Shown: positions 41,933-51,333 of the stretch, one piece after another
How the letters are laid out: each line of letters starts with the position of its first letter
How positions within the stretch are numbered: the first letter of the stretch is position 1
Assembly: GCF_030580855.1 (NCBI RefSeq)
Contig: NZ_JAUQOP010000005.1
Location: 152,439-216,438 of the forward strand
DNA from: Pseudomonas citrullilanati
GTDB taxonomy: Bacteria > Pseudomonadota > Gammaproteobacteria > Pseudomonadales > Pseudomonadaceae
Length of the DNA: 64,000 nucleotides
Direction of reading: 5' to 3'
Notes under the pieces: generated by a model
What the model was told of the DNA's origin: nothing
The model's database searches: none
The model's input: only the letters and a program-made list of their open reading frames with translations
Program-made: the position numbers and the translations under genes

Positions 41933-42020
41933 GTGGGAGCGAGCTTGCTCGCGATAGCGTCGGAACATCCGGCAGTGATGTTGACTGACAGAGCGCTATC
42001 GCGAGCAAGCTCGCTCCCAC
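41933..42020. repeat. REPIN after agtD
   Basis: Inverted GTGGGAGCGAGCTTGCTCGCGATAGCG arms around a unique centre, between agtD and the alcohol dehydrogenase gene. Confidence 0.92.
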
Positions 42021-42131
42021 AAATGGCTTACCCACCGGTTCCTTCATCGCATTCACGAGCTGAATGACAGCCCAACCGCCAATACCGAGCTATCCTTGTG
42101 CCAGCCCACACTCGAACAAGAGGCCGCGCAC

Positions 42132-43280
42132 ATGAGTCTTTCCTCATTCAAGATCGCCCATAAATTGATCACCGGTGCCGCTGCCATCGAGCAACTGGCA
42201 GCCGAATTGACGCGGCTGGACGTCGATAACCCGCTGATCGTGACCGATGCGGTGCTGGTCAAGTCCGGCACCGTGGCGTTGGCCCTGCAACACCTGGGTG
42301 GACGCGACTACGAGATTTTCGACCGGGTGATGCCGGACCCGGAAATCGCCATCGTCGAAGATTGCATGCAGGCCTACCGGGACGGCGGCCATGACGGCCT
42401 GATCGGGCTGGGCGGCGGCAGCGCCATCGACATCGCCAAGTGCGTGGGTGTCTACGCCGGTTATCACGGCGAATTGCAAGACATGTTCGGCGTCGACCAG
42501 GTGCCGCGCAAAGGCCCGCCGATGATCGCCATTCCCACCACCGCCGGGACGGGGTCGGAAGTCACCAACGTGGCGATCCTCTCCGACAAGGCGGCCCAGC
42601 TGAAAAAAGGCATCGTCAGTGACTACCTGCTGCCGGACGTGGCGCTGGTCAGCCCGCAGATGACGCTGACGTGCCCGCGCGGTGTCACGGCGTCCAGCGG
42701 CGTCGATGCGCTGGTGCATGCCGTCGAGGCCTACCTGTCGCTCAACGCTTCGCCGATCACCGACGCCCTGGCCATCGGCGCCATCAAGCTGATCACCCGC
42801 GCCTTGCCCAAGGCCTACGCCAACCCGTCCCACCTGCAAGCCCGCGAAGACATGGCCACCGCCAGCCTGATGGCCGGCATGGCCTTCGGCAACGCCGGGG
42901 TCGGGGCCGTGCATGCGCTGGCCTACCCGTTGGGCGGGCGTTTCCACATCTCCCACGGCGTGGCCAATGCACTGCTGCTGCCCTACGTGATGGCGTGGAA
43001 CAAGATGGCCTGTGTCGAGCGCATGCGCGACATCGCCGAAGCCATGGGCATCAAGACCGCCCACTTGAGCGATCTCGAAGCCGCCGACGAAGCCGTCGAG
43101 GCCATGGCTGCATTGTGTGTCGCGGTGGAGATTCCCCGGGGCATGAGCGGCTTGGGCGTGACCGAGGACGTGATCCCGGCCATGGCCGTGGAAGCCGCCG
43201 GGATCGAACGGCTGATGCGCAACAACCCGCGCAAGCTGAGCGCGGCGGATATCGAGAAGATCTACCGCGCGGCGTATTGA
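42132..43280 (+). CDS. Iron-containing alcohol dehydrogenase
   Basis: 382 residues, group III Fe-dependent dehydrogenase. The NAD-binding GLGGGSAIDIAK is at about 95-106, the first signature region includes SSGVDALVHAVEAYLS, and the metal-binding His are in GAVHALAYPLGGRFHISHGVAN. ATG 42132 is preferred over an upstream ATG because AGAGG lies just before it and the family begins here. Substrate unknown. Placement after agtABCD suggests, without proving, a role in the same catabolism (for example reducing or oxidising a C4/C5 semialdehyde). Confidence 0.88.
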   Translation: MSLSSFKIAHKLITGAAAIEQLAAELTRLDVDNPLIVTDAVLVKSGTVALALQHLGGRDYEIFDRVMPDPEIAIVEDCMQAYRDGGHDGLIGLGGGSAIDIAKCVGVYAGYHGELQDMFGVDQVPRKGPPMIAIPTTAGTGSEVTNVAILSDKAAQLKKGIVSDYLLPDVALVSPQMTLTCPRGVTASSGVDALVHAVEAYLSLNASPITDALAIGAIKLITRALPKAYANPSHLQAREDMATASLMAGMAFGNAGVGAVHALAYPLGGRFHISHGVANALLLPYVMAWNKMACVERMRDIAEAMGIKTAHLSDLEAADEAVEAMAALCVAVEIPRGMSGLGVTEDVIPAMAVEAAGIERLMRNNPRKLSAADIEKIYRAAY

Positions 43281-43358
43281 TCGACGCTCACGGTGGGCGC
43301 GCCAAATCTTGCGGTATACAATGCGCGCCATCGTGATTTCGCTCAAAACAGGTGCGTC

Positions 43359-44033
43359 ATGCAGCCCTTCGCTATTGCTCCGTCGATTCTCTCCGCCGAC
43401 TTCGCCCGACTGGGCGAGGAAGTGGACAACGTTCTGGCCGCCGGGGCCGACATCGTGCACTTCGATGTCATGGACAACCACTACGTGCCCAACCTGACCA
43501 TCGGCCCGATGGTCTGCGCGGCGCTGCGCAAGTACGGCATCACCGCGCCGATCGACGCGCACCTGATGGTCAGCCCGGTGGATCGCATCGTTGGCGACTT
43601 CATCGAAGCCGGCGCCACCTACATCACCTTTCACCCCGAAGCCACCCAACACATCGACCGCTCCCTGCAGTTGATCCGCGAGGGCGGTTGCAAGGCGGGC
43701 CTGGTGTTCAACCCGGCGACGCCCCTGGACGTGCTCAAGTACGTGATGGACAAGGTCGACATGGTCCTGCTCATGAGCGTCAACCCTGGTTTCGGCGGGC
43801 AGAAGTTCATTCCCGGCACCCTCGACAAACTGCGCGAAGCCCGCGCGCTGATCGACGCCTCGGGGCGTGACATCCGCCTGGAAATCGACGGTGGCGTGAA
43901 TGTGAACAACATTCGCGAAATCGCCGCTGCCGGTGCCGACACCTTCGTTGCCGGCTCGGCGATCTTCAATGCCCCGGACTACAAGGACGTCATCGACAAG
44001 ATGCGCGCCGAACTGGCCCTGGCCCGCCCATGA
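43359..44033 (+). CDS. rpe: Ribulose-phosphate 3-epimerase
   Basis: Interconverts ribulose-5-phosphate and xylulose-5-phosphate in the pentose phosphate pathway. 224 residues, TIM barrel: [40 protein letters not shown] and EIDGGVN hold the catalytic and metal residues. ATG 43359 fits the family start. Overlaps gph by four bases. Confidence 0.97.
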   Translation: MQPFAIAPSILSADFARLGEEVDNVLAAGADIVHFDVMDNHYVPNLTIGPMVCAALRKYGITAPIDAHLMVSPVDRIVGDFIEAGATYITFHPEATQHIDRSLQLIREGGCKAGLVFNPATPLDVLKYVMDKVDMVLLMSVNPGFGGQKFIPGTLDKLREARALIDASGRDIRLEIDGGVNVNNIREIAAAGADTFVAGSAIFNAPDYKDVIDKMRAELALARP

Positions 44034-44848
44034 GCGGCTTCGAGCAACTGTTCCCCGGCAGTCTGCCGCGGCTGGTGATGTTCGACCTCGATGGCACCCT
44101 GATCGACTCGGTCCCGGACCTGGCGGCGGCCGTGGACACCATGTTGCTCAAGCTCGGGCGTCCGCCGGCCGGGCTCGACGCGGTCCGGCATTGGGTCGGC
44201 AACGGTGCGCCGATGCTGGTGCGCCGGGCCCTGGCCAACGACATCGCTGCCGAAGGTGTCGATGAGGCCGAGGCCGAGCGGGCGCTGGAGCTGTTCAATG
44301 AAGCCTACGAGGGCAATCATTCGTTGACGGTGGTCTACCCCGGCGTGCGTTCCACCCTCAAGTGGCTGCAGAAGCAAGGCGTGGAAATGGCGCTGATCAC
44401 TAACAAGCCGGAGCGTTTCGTCGCGCCGCTGTTGGACCAGATGAAAATCGGCCGCTATTTCCGCTGGATCATCGGCGGCGACACCTTGCCACAGAAAAAG
44501 CCGGATCCGGCCGCGCTGTTCTTCGTCATGAAGATGGCCAACATCCCGGCGTCCCAATCACTGTTCGTCGGCGACTCGCGCAGTGATGTACTGGCGGCGA
44601 AAGCGGCGGGGGTCAAATGCGTGGGGCTCAGTTATGGCTACAACCATGGCCGACCGATCGCCGAAGAACTCCCGGCCCTGGTGATCGACGATTTGCGCCT
44701 GCTAATTCCCGGTTGCCTGGACCCTGCCGCTGAGATAACGTTGCCCGACGCTGTTCAATCCTCTTCTGGAAACGCCATCGTGGTGGTCACCCGCAAACTC
44801 TGGATGAAAGTCATCAAGGCCCTGGCCCGCTGGCGTTGGCGCGCCTGA
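44030..44848 (+). CDS. gph: Phosphoglycolate phosphatase with Trp-rich C-terminal tail
   Basis: HAD phosphatase of 272 residues. Motif [12 protein letters not shown] with nucleophile Asp, motif II LITNKPE, and motif III/IV KKPDP...FVGDSRSD. The catalytic domain ends by about residue 230. A tail follows, ending [10 protein letters not shown], with two TGG codons close to the stop and a third slightly upstream. It matches the end of the leader peptide before trpGDC, so the gph 3' end appears to double as a trpE attenuation leader. Coupled to rpe by overlap. Confidence 0.95.
   Translation: MSGFEQLFPGSLPRLVMFDLDGTLIDSVPDLAAAVDTMLLKLGRPPAGLDAVRHWVGNGAPMLVRRALANDIAAEGVDEAEAERALELFNEAYEGNHSLTVVYPGVRSTLKWLQKQGVEMALITNKPERFVAPLLDQMKIGRYFRWIIGGDTLPQKKPDPAALFFVMKMANIPASQSLFVGDSRSDVLAAKAAGVKCVGLSYGYNHGRPIAEELPALVIDDLRLLIPGCLDPAAEITLPDAVQSSSGNAIVVVTRKLWMKVIKALARWRWRA
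44804..44848 (+). promoter_or_regulatory. Putative trpE leader peptide embedded in gph
   Basis: In the gph frame, ATG 44804 (or GTG 44780 with GGAAA upstream) to TGA 44848 encodes a short peptide ending ALARWRWRA. The bases CGCTGGCGTTGGCGCGCC and the stop are identical to the trpGDC leader. Ribosomes stalling on the Trp codons, whether from gph itself or from an internal start, would sense charged tRNA-Trp. Inference from sequence and from attenuation known in P. putida. Confidence 0.6.
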
Positions 44849-44857
44849 CGTGATCCT

Positions 44858-44871
44858 GCCGGTTATCCGGC
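44858..44871 (+). terminator. Candidate trpE attenuator hairpin
   Basis: GCCGG-TTAT-CCGGC followed by GTGTTTGCATTCC, ten bases after the leader stop and 47 bases before trpE. The stem is short and the U content moderate, so the exact terminator structure is not settled. Confidence 0.35.
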
Positions 44872-44917
44872 GTGTTTGCATTCCTGACTGTCAGCTCCTC
44901 CTGCCACGAGGCACCCC

Positions 44918-46399
44918 ATGAATCGCGAAGAATTCCTGCGTCTAGCCGCTGCCGGCTACAACCGCATCCCGCTGGCCTGCGAAACCCTGGCCGACTTCGA
45001 CACGCCGTTGTCGATCTACCTCAAGCTGGCCGACCGGCCCAACTCCTACCTGCTCGAATCGGTGCAGGGCGGCGAGAAGTGGGGGCGTTATTCCATCATC
45101 GGCCTGCCGTGCCGCACGGTATTGCGGGTCTACGGCCACCGCGTCAGCGTGACCCATGACGGCGTCGAGATCGAAAGCCACGAGGTCGAAGACCCGCTGG
45201 CCTTCGTCGAAACCTTCAAGGCTCGCTACAACGTGCCGACCATTGCCGGGCTCCCACGCTTCAACGGTGGCCTGGTGGGGTACTTCGGCTACGATTGCGT
45301 GCGCTACGTGGAGAAGCGCCTCGGCACGTGCCCGAACCCTGATCCGCTGGGCGTGCCGGACATCCTGCTGATGGTGTCCGACGCTGTCGTCGTCTTCGAC
45401 AACCTCGCCGGCAAGATGCACGCGATCGTCCTCGCCGATCCGTCCCGGGAAGATGCCTACGAGCAAGGTCAACAAAGCCTGCAAGCGCTGTTGGAAAAGC
45501 TCCGCCAGCCGATCACGCCGCGTCCCGGCCTGGACTTCAGCAAGCAGTCGGCGGCCGACCCGGTGTTTCGTTCGAGCTTCACCCAGGCCGATTACGAGCG
45601 GGCCGTCGATACCATCAAGGAATACATCCTGGCCGGTGACTGCATGCAGGTCGTGCCGTCGCAGCGGATGTCCATCGACTTCAAGGCGGCGCCCATCGAC
45701 CTGTACCGGGCGCTGCGCTGCTTCAATCCGACGCCCTACATGTATTTCTTCAACTTCGGCGACTTCCATGTCGTGGGCAGTTCGCCGGAAGTGCTGGTGC
45801 GGGTCGAGGACAACCTGATCACCGTACGGCCGATCGCCGGCACGCGCCCCCGTGGTGCCACCGAGGAAGCCGACCGGGCGCTGGAAGAAGACCTGCTATC
45901 GGACGCCAAGGAAATCGCCGAGCACCTGATGCTGATCGACCTGGGGCGCAACGACACCGGACGGGTTTCGGAAGTCGGCTCGGTGAAGCTCACCGAGAAA
46001 ATGGTCATCGAGCGTTATTCCAACGTGATGCACATCGTGTCCAACGTCACCGGCCAACTGAAGGCCGGGCTGACGGCAATGGATGCCTTGCGGGCGATCC
46101 TGCCGGCGGGCACCTTGTCCGGCGCACCTAAGATTCGCGCGATGGAAATCATCGACGAACTCGAGCCGGTCAAGCGGGGCGTGTACGGCGGGGCGGTGGG
46201 TTATTTCGCCTGGAACGGCAACATGGACACCGCCATCGCCATCCGCACGGCGGTGATCAAGGACGGTGAACTGCATGTGCAGGCCGGTGGCGGTATCGTC
46301 GCCGACTCGGTGCCGGCGCTGGAATGGGAAGAAACCCTGAACAAGCGCCGTGCGATGTTCCGTGCCGTGGCGCTGGCCGAGCAGACCTCGAACGACTGA
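44918..46399 (+). CDS. trpE: Anthranilate synthase component I
   Basis: Makes anthranilate from chorismate with ammonia from TrpG, first step of tryptophan synthesis. 493 residues. The feedback-inhibition motif LLES is at residues 45-48. The chorismate-binding half has [19 protein letters not shown] and GTLSGAPK. It follows gph by 70 bases with the leader in between, and is separated from trpGDC by estA on the other strand. Confidence 0.97.
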   Translation: MNREEFLRLAAAGYNRIPLACETLADFDTPLSIYLKLADRPNSYLLESVQGGEKWGRYSIIGLPCRTVLRVYGHRVSVTHDGVEIESHEVEDPLAFVETFKARYNVPTIAGLPRFNGGLVGYFGYDCVRYVEKRLGTCPNPDPLGVPDILLMVSDAVVVFDNLAGKMHAIVLADPSREDAYEQGQQSLQALLEKLRQPITPRPGLDFSKQSAADPVFRSSFTQADYERAVDTIKEYILAGDCMQVVPSQRMSIDFKAAPIDLYRALRCFNPTPYMYFFNFGDFHVVGSSPEVLVRVEDNLITVRPIAGTRPRGATEEADRALEEDLLSDAKEIAEHLMLIDLGRNDTGRVSEVGSVKLTEKMVIERYSNVMHIVSNVTGQLKAGLTAMDALRAILPAGTLSGAPKIRAMEIIDELEPVKRGVYGGAVGYFAWNGNMDTAIAIRTAVIKDGELHVQAGGGIVADSVPALEWEETLNKRRAMFRAVALAEQTSND

Positions 46400-46421
46400 A
46401 CCTGTGGCAACCCGATCAACT

Positions 46422-46510
46422 GTGGGAGCGAGCCTGCTCGCGATAACGGTCTGTCAGTCGATACATTTGTCGGACATGACGGCCTCATCGCGAACAGGCT
46501 AGCTCCCGCC
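46422..46510. repeat. Degenerate REPIN after trpE
   Basis: The left arm GTGGGAGCGAGCCTGCTCGCGATAAC is intact. The right arm (CGCGAACAGGCTAGCTCCCGCC) has several substitutions, so this copy is decaying. Lies between convergent trpE and estA. Confidence 0.85.
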
Positions 46511-46524
46511 TGTTTTTTCCTCGA

Positions 46525-48432
46525 TCAGAAGTCCAGGCTGACCCCCACGCTCACCCCTTGCTGGGTGAAATCATCATCCTTGCGCAACGTGTAGCCGCCC
46601 CGCAGTGCCAGGTCGTTGGTCAACTTGTGGCTGACCCCCAGGCTCAGGCGATTCAGGTGGCTCTGTGGCGTGTAGCCTTCCAGCGTGAAGTCGTTGGCCG
46701 GCAGGCTGTTGAGGGCGATATTCACCTTCTGGGTGTCGTCTTCATACTCGCGTTCGTGGGCATATTCGCCAAACACCTGGGTCTGCCGGGTGATGTTGTA
46801 TTTACCCTGCAAGCCAATGCCCAGGCGCTTCGAGTCGCGGGTCTGGTCATCGAAGGTCAGGGCCGTGGAACGGCTGCCCTTCTCGGAATAACCGTCGACT
46901 TCCACCTTCGCGTAGTCGGCGCTGATGAACGGAGAGAGGTGCCATTCACTGCCCGGTTGGGCGATGTCATAGCCCACTCGCGTGCTGAATGCCCACAGGT
47001 GACCGTCGGTGTCGCCTTTTTCCTGCGCCTGGTTGACGCCCAGGTCGAACTTGCGTTTCAGGCTGTCGTAGTCGAGCTTGCCGCCGGTCAGTGCCGCATC
47101 GGCCCACCAGCGATTCTGCTGGAACTGGGCGAAGGCGGTCGCCAGGTAGCTGTTGAGCGTGTAGTCCGAATCGTTATGGCCCGCTTCCATGTCCTGGCGG
47201 TAGAGGCCGGCGGCGACGCCCACGCGCCAGGCCTCGTTGAGGCGATAGCTGCCGCCGATGTTCAGGCTGTAGCCGCTGCCGTCGGCGCTGGCGCCGCTGT
47301 CCTGGCTGTCGATGTCCAGGCGCTGGCCGCCGCCGGCGACGATGGCTCGCCACTGGCCCACCGCTTGCCAGTCCTCCCAGTCCGATTGCCACTGGCTGCG
47401 CAACTCGTCCTGGTGAGCACGCAGGGTCGAGTGTGCCATTTCCGGCAGCAACGTCAGCTCCCAGGGTGCCGCGAGCAAGGAATAGGCGTAGTCGGCGATC
47501 AGTTTTTGCCCGGTTTCGGTCGGATGGACCGCGTCGTTGTAGATCAGCTTGGTGGGATCAGGCGTGGCGCTGTTGATGCCGTAGGTGGCGTTTTCCGTGC
47601 AGCCGTTGCCGCTGAAGCAAGTCGCGGTGAGGTTCTCACCGGTGGCGAGGCCGAACCTTGCCGGGTCGGCGAAGCTTTCCTTCAGCAAAAGTGGAATGTT
47701 CAACGGAATGATTTCAGCGTCGATGCCTTGCAGGCGTGTAATCAGTTGTTGGTTGAACTGATTGCCCAGCTGCGAAAAAGCGTCTTGCAACGGGCCACCA
47801 TTGAGGGCCGGGGTCAGGCCCAGATCGGGCAACAACCAGACCATCATGTAGCGGGCACCGGCAGTTTGCAGCACCTGGACGCTGTCGGCCAGGCGGTCCG
47901 CGGCGGCGTTCGCTTGCTCGGGGGTCAGCACCCGACCTTGTAGGAAGTCGTTGCCGCCACCGGAAAGGTAATACAGCGCATTCGGATCGGCGCGCAGGCC
48001 ATTGGACTGCAGGTAGCCGGGACGGCTGCGCTCGCCAGTGTCGGACACCCCGGTGATCGATTCGAGGATCTGGTCGGTACGATAACCGCCCACCGCCCAG
48101 TTGTTGCCGTCCGCCAGCCCCTCGTTGGCGCGGACCGCTGAAGTGGAGGCGGCGGTCTCGTCGGCGGAGTAACCCAGGCGCCCACCGAGCAACTGGGTGG
48201 AGTTGGCGGAGTAGGCCTCGCCGCTGCCGTCGGTGTAGATCGGACCGGTTCGGTTGGTATAGCGCTCGGTCGAGCCGGGCGGACCGTTCGGGTCGGCGAA
48301 CTGGCCGGCATCGTTGAGGCTGTCACCGAACACGATGAACTTCGAATAGGGGTTGGGGGCGGCGTTGGCCTGGGCACAGGCCATGGCCAGCAGGCAACCG
48401 GCGATCGGTACGAACAGCGAGCGTTTGATCAT
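46525..48432 (-). CDS. estA: GDSL-family autotransporter esterase EstA
   Basis: 635 residues: signal peptide (1-24), GDSL passenger with nucleophile Ser38 in [10 protein letters not shown] and the Asp/His pair in [11 protein letters not shown], and a C-terminal 12-strand barrel (about 360-635) ending in Phe, the outer-membrane sorting signal. It hydrolyses lipids and esters at the cell surface; in P. aeruginosa it affects rhamnolipid production and motility. Lies between trpE and trpG as in P. putida, where P. aeruginosa instead carries its pyocin cluster. Confidence 0.95.
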   Translation of the reverse strand: MIKRSLFVPIAGCLLAMACAQANAAPNPYSKFIVFGDSLNDAGQFADPNGPPGSTERYTNRTGPIYTDGSGEAYSANSTQLLGGRLGYSADETAASTSAVRANEGLADGNNWAVGGYRTDQILESITGVSDTGERSRPGYLQSNGLRADPNALYYLSGGGNDFLQGRVLTPEQANAAADRLADSVQVLQTAGARYMMVWLLPDLGLTPALNGGPLQDAFSQLGNQFNQQLITRLQGIDAEIIPLNIPLLLKESFADPARFGLATGENLTATCFSGNGCTENATYGINSATPDPTKLIYNDAVHPTETGQKLIADYAYSLLAAPWELTLLPEMAHSTLRAHQDELRSQWQSDWEDWQAVGQWRAIVAGGGQRLDIDSQDSGASADGSGYSLNIGGSYRLNEAWRVGVAAGLYRQDMEAGHNDSDYTLNSYLATAFAQFQQNRWWADAALTGGKLDYDSLKRKFDLGVNQAQEKGDTDGHLWAFSTRVGYDIAQPGSEWHLSPFISADYAKVEVDGYSEKGSRSTALTFDDQTRDSKRLGIGLQGKYNITRQTQVFGEYAHEREYEDDTQKVNIALNSLPANDFTLEGYTPQSHLNRLSLGVSHKLTNDLALRGGYTLRKDDDFTQQGVSVGVSLDF

Positions 48433-48594
48433 GGGTAAGAGTCCGTTTTTATCTTATTTTTGTTGGCAAACGAAACGACAGTACCAAAAACTCCCGGCGT
48501 TTTGCCATGCATCCGAAACCGCGTGATTGTTTCAAAGCCCTTCGAGGGCGTCATATTGCGCGCTCCGCCCAGCTAGGCTACTGTGCCGGGACGT

Positions 48595-48681
48595 ATGAAC
48601 GAGACTTCCCCTGTGTCGATTGTCAGCAAACTTCTGGATCAAATGATCAAGGCACACGCCCGCTGGCGTTGGCGCGCCTGA
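48595..48681 (+). CDS. trpL: trpGDC leader peptide
   Basis: A 28-residue open frame starting MNETSPV and ending MIKAHARWRWRA, with two TGG codons six bases apart just before the stop. Length, Trp codons and position 161 bases upstream of trpG fit an attenuation leader; attenuation of trpGDC is known in P. putida. The ribosome site is weak (CCGGGAC). The last seven residues and their codons equal the C-terminus of gph, which precedes trpE. Confidence 0.75.
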   Translation: MNETSPVSIVSKLLDQMIKAHARWRWRA

Positions 48682-48742
48682 ACATTCTTGCCGGCCCTGC
48701 CGGACCCTGTACCGATTTGCCTTCTTTATCCGCTTGAAAGCC

Positions 48743-48774
48743 GCTTCGCCGGGGCAGCGCCTGCCTCGCCAAGC
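48743..48774 (+). promoter_or_regulatory. Candidate attenuator stem before trpG
   Basis: GGGGCAG-CGC-CTGCCTC stem extended by GCTT/AAGC ends. It lies 62 bases after the leader stop. No U-run follows, so termination may need Rho or the structure may be an antiterminator. Confidence 0.35.
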
Positions 48775-48842
48775 GCAGCATCGTGCGGGCCATTCCTGAA
48801 GGCTGTAATTAAAGTCAGTGAATTCAATAGGTTGTTTACGCC

Positions 48843-49436
48843 ATGTTGCTGATGATCGATAACTACGACTCCTTTACCTACAACGTTGTGCAGTACCTCG
48901 GTGAGCTGGGCGCCGAGGTCAAGGTCGTGCGCAACGACGAGTTGACCATCGCCGAAATCGAAGCCCTCAAGCCCGAGCGCATTGTCGTCTCCCCCGGCCC
49001 GTGCACGCCGACCGAGGCGGGTGTCTCCATCGAAGCCATCCAGTATTTCGCCGGCAAGCTGCCGATCCTGGGCGTCTGCCTGGGCCACCAGTCGATCGGC
49101 CAGGCGTTCGGCGGCGACGTGGTACGCGCCCGGCAAGTCATGCACGGTAAGACTAGCCCGGTATTTCACGAGGACAAGGGCGTTTTCCAAGGCCTGAATC
49201 ATCCGCTTACCGTCACTCGCTATCACTCCTTGATCGTCAAGCGTGAAACGCTGCCAGACTGTCTGGAACCCACGGCGTGGACCCAACGGGAAGACGGTTC
49301 GATCGATGAAATCATGGGCTTGCGCCACAAGACCCTGAACATCGAGGGTGTGCAATTTCATCCCGAGTCTATTCTCACCGAGCAGGGCCACGAGCTGTTC
49401 GCCAACTTCCTCAAACAAACCGGCGGCACGCGCTAA
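48843..49436 (+). CDS. trpG: Anthranilate synthase component II (glutamine amidotransferase)
   Basis: Supplies ammonia from glutamine to TrpE, and probably also to PabB. 197 residues, class I amidotransferase: nucleophile Cys in [15 protein letters not shown] (about residue 79) and the His/Glu pair in [11 protein letters not shown]. First gene of trpGDC. Confidence 0.97.
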   Translation: MLLMIDNYDSFTYNVVQYLGELGAEVKVVRNDELTIAEIEALKPERIVVSPGPCTPTEAGVSIEAIQYFAGKLPILGVCLGHQSIGQAFGGDVVRARQVMHGKTSPVFHEDKGVFQGLNHPLTVTRYHSLIVKRETLPDCLEPTAWTQREDGSIDEIMGLRHKTLNIEGVQFHPESILTEQGHELFANFLKQTGGTR

Positions 49437-49445
49437 GGACTTTTC

Positions 49446-50495
49446 ATGGATATCAAGACAGCCCTGAGCCGTATCGTCGGCCATCTCGACCTGAGCACCG
49501 ACGAGATGCGCGACGTGATGCGCGAAATCATGACCGGCCAATGCACGGATGCGCAGATTGGCGCGTTCATGATGGCCATGCGCATGAAAAGCGAGAGCAT
49601 CGACGAAATCGTCGGCGCGGTCTCGGTCATGCGCGAGCTTGCCGACAAAGTCGCCCTCAAGACCCTGGACGGCGTCGTTGACGTGGTGGGTACCGGCGGC
49701 GATGGCGCCAATATCTTCAACGTTTCCACCGCCTCGGCGTTCGTCGTCGCGGCGGCCGGCTGTACCGTTGCCAAGCATGGCAATCGCGCAGTGTCAGGCA
49801 AGAGCGGCAGCGCCGATCTGCTCGAGGCGGCCGGGATCTACCTGAACCTGACACCGGTCCAGGTGGCGCGCTGCATCGACAACGTCGGCATCGGTTTCAT
49901 GTTCGCCCAGACCCACCACAGTGCCATGAAGCACGCCGCCGCGCCGCGTCGCGACCTGGGGCTGCGCACGCTGTTCAACATGCTTGGCCCGCTTACGAAT
50001 CCGGCCGGCGTGAAACACCAGGTGGTCGGGGTCTTCAGCCAGGCGCTGTGCCGGCCATTGGCGGAGGTCCTGCAGCGTTTGGGCAGCAAGCATGTCCTGG
50101 TGGTCCATTCGAAGGATGGCCTGGATGAATTCAGCCTGGCGGCCCCCACGTTCGTGGCCGAACTAAAAAATGATCAGATCAGCGAGTATTGGGTCGAACC
50201 TGAAGACCTGGGCATGAAGAGCCAGAGCTTGCACGGCCTGGCGGTCGACGGTCCGGCTCAATCCCTGGAATTGATCCGCGACGCCCTCGGTCGCCGCAAG
50301 ACCGAGAATGGCCAGAAAGCCGCCGAGATGATCGTGCTCAATGCGGGCGCGGCGTTGTACGCGGCGGACCACGCCAGCAGCCTCAAACAAGGCGTGGAAC
50401 TGGCCCATGATGCGCTGCACACCGGCCTGGCGAGGGAAAAGCTCGAAGAGCTGGGTGCATTTACCGCCGTATTCAAAGTGGAGAACGAAGGATGA
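49446..50495 (+). CDS. trpD: Anthranilate phosphoribosyltransferase
   Basis: Joins anthranilate to phosphoribosyl pyrophosphate. 349 residues. [14 protein letters not shown] (PRPP-binding) at about 80-93, [18 protein letters not shown], and GPLTNPA are intact. AAGGA precedes the ATG. Overlaps trpC by four bases. Confidence 0.98.
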   Translation: MDIKTALSRIVGHLDLSTDEMRDVMREIMTGQCTDAQIGAFMMAMRMKSESIDEIVGAVSVMRELADKVALKTLDGVVDVVGTGGDGANIFNVSTASAFVVAAAGCTVAKHGNRAVSGKSGSADLLEAAGIYLNLTPVQVARCIDNVGIGFMFAQTHHSAMKHAAAPRRDLGLRTLFNMLGPLTNPAGVKHQVVGVFSQALCRPLAEVLQRLGSKHVLVVHSKDGLDEFSLAAPTFVAELKNDQISEYWVEPEDLGMKSQSLHGLAVDGPAQSLELIRDALGRRKTENGQKAAEMIVLNAGAALYAADHASSLKQGVELAHDALHTGLAREKLEELGAFTAVFKVENEG

Positions 50496-51328
50496 GTGTG
50501 CCAACGGTTCTGGAAAACATCCTGGCTCGCAAGGCTGAAGAAGTGGCCGAGCGCCGTGCCCGTGTCAGCCTTGCCGAACTGGAAAGCCTGGCGCGCTCGG
50601 CGGATGCGCCGCGAGGCTTTGCCCAGGCACTGGTCGACCAGGCCAAGAAGAAACAACCGGCCGTCATCGCCGAGATCAAGAAGGCTTCTCCCAGCAAGGG
50701 CGTGATTCGCGAGCATTTCGTCCCGGCCGACATCGCCAGGAGCTACGAGAAGGGTGGGGCAACCTGCCTTTCGGTGCTGACCGATGTCGATTTCTTCCAG
50801 GGCGCCGACGCCTACCTGCAGGAGGCGCGAGCGGCCTGCAAGTTGCCGGTGATCCGCAAGGACTTCATGATCGATCCGTATCAGATCGTCGAGGCGCGTG
50901 CGCTGGGTGCCGACTGCGTGCTGCTGATCGTTTCCGCCTTGGACGACGCCAAGATGGCCGAGCTGGCCGCCGTTGCCAAAGGGGTGGGCCTGGACGTCCT
51001 GGTGGAAGTCCACGACGGTGACGAGCTGGAGCGCGCCCTGAACACCCTCGACACCAAGCTGGTGGGCGTGAACAACCGCAACCTGCACACCTTCGAAGTC
51101 AGCCTGGAAACCACCCTGGACCTGCTGCCGCGGATCCCGCGTGATCGCCTGGTCATCACCGAAAGTGGCATCCTCAACCGCGCGGATGTCGAGCTGATGG
51201 AAGTCAGCGACGTGTATTCGTTCCTGGTGGGCGAAGCGTTCATGCGGGCCGAGAACCCGGGCACCGAGTTGCAGCGCCTGTTCTTTCCAGAGCGCGGCCT
51301 GCCGGTCAGCGGCTCGACGCTGGACTGA
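50492..51328 (+). CDS. trpC: Indole-3-glycerol phosphate synthase
   Basis: Closes the indole ring in tryptophan synthesis. 278 residues, TIM barrel: [13 protein letters not shown] (catalytic Glu/Lys), [17 protein letters not shown] and ITESGI motifs. A monofunctional TrpC without fused TrpF, as usual in Pseudomonas. Confidence 0.98.
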   Translation: MSVPTVLENILARKAEEVAERRARVSLAELESLARSADAPRGFAQALVDQAKKKQPAVIAEIKKASPSKGVIREHFVPADIARSYEKGGATCLSVLTDVDFFQGADAYLQEARAACKLPVIRKDFMIDPYQIVEARALGADCVLLIVSALDDAKMAELAAVAKGVGLDVLVEVHDGDELERALNTLDTKLVGVNNRNLHTFEVSLETTLDLLPRIPRDRLVITESGILNRADVELMEVSDVYSFLVGEAFMRAENPGTELQRLFFPERGLPVSGSTLD

Positions 51329-51333
51329 GGCCC

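Larger units (their letters stand above)
48433..48842. other. estA-trpG intergenic region with trp leader
   Basis: 410 bases between divergent estA and trpG. It holds the trpGDC leader peptide gene, two hairpins after it (CCGGC-CCT-GCCGG, 48691-48703, and GCTT...GGGGCAG-CGC-CTGCCTC...AAGC, 48743-48774) and, upstream, a possible promoter with TTTCAA and CATATT 16 bases apart near 48531-48558, whose spacer contains GCCCT-TCG-AGGGC. Confidence 0.6.

Noticed and set aside
42144..43652. 502-codon minus-strand frame opposite the dehydrogenase and rpe
   Set aside because: Shadow frame rich in His/Gly/Gln; both plus-strand genes have full catalytic motifs.
44030..44848. gph as the MurNAc-6-phosphate phosphatase MupP
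   Set aside because: Position beside rpe-trpE and the sequence match the phosphoglycolate phosphatase; MupP lies elsewhere in pseudomonads as I recall.
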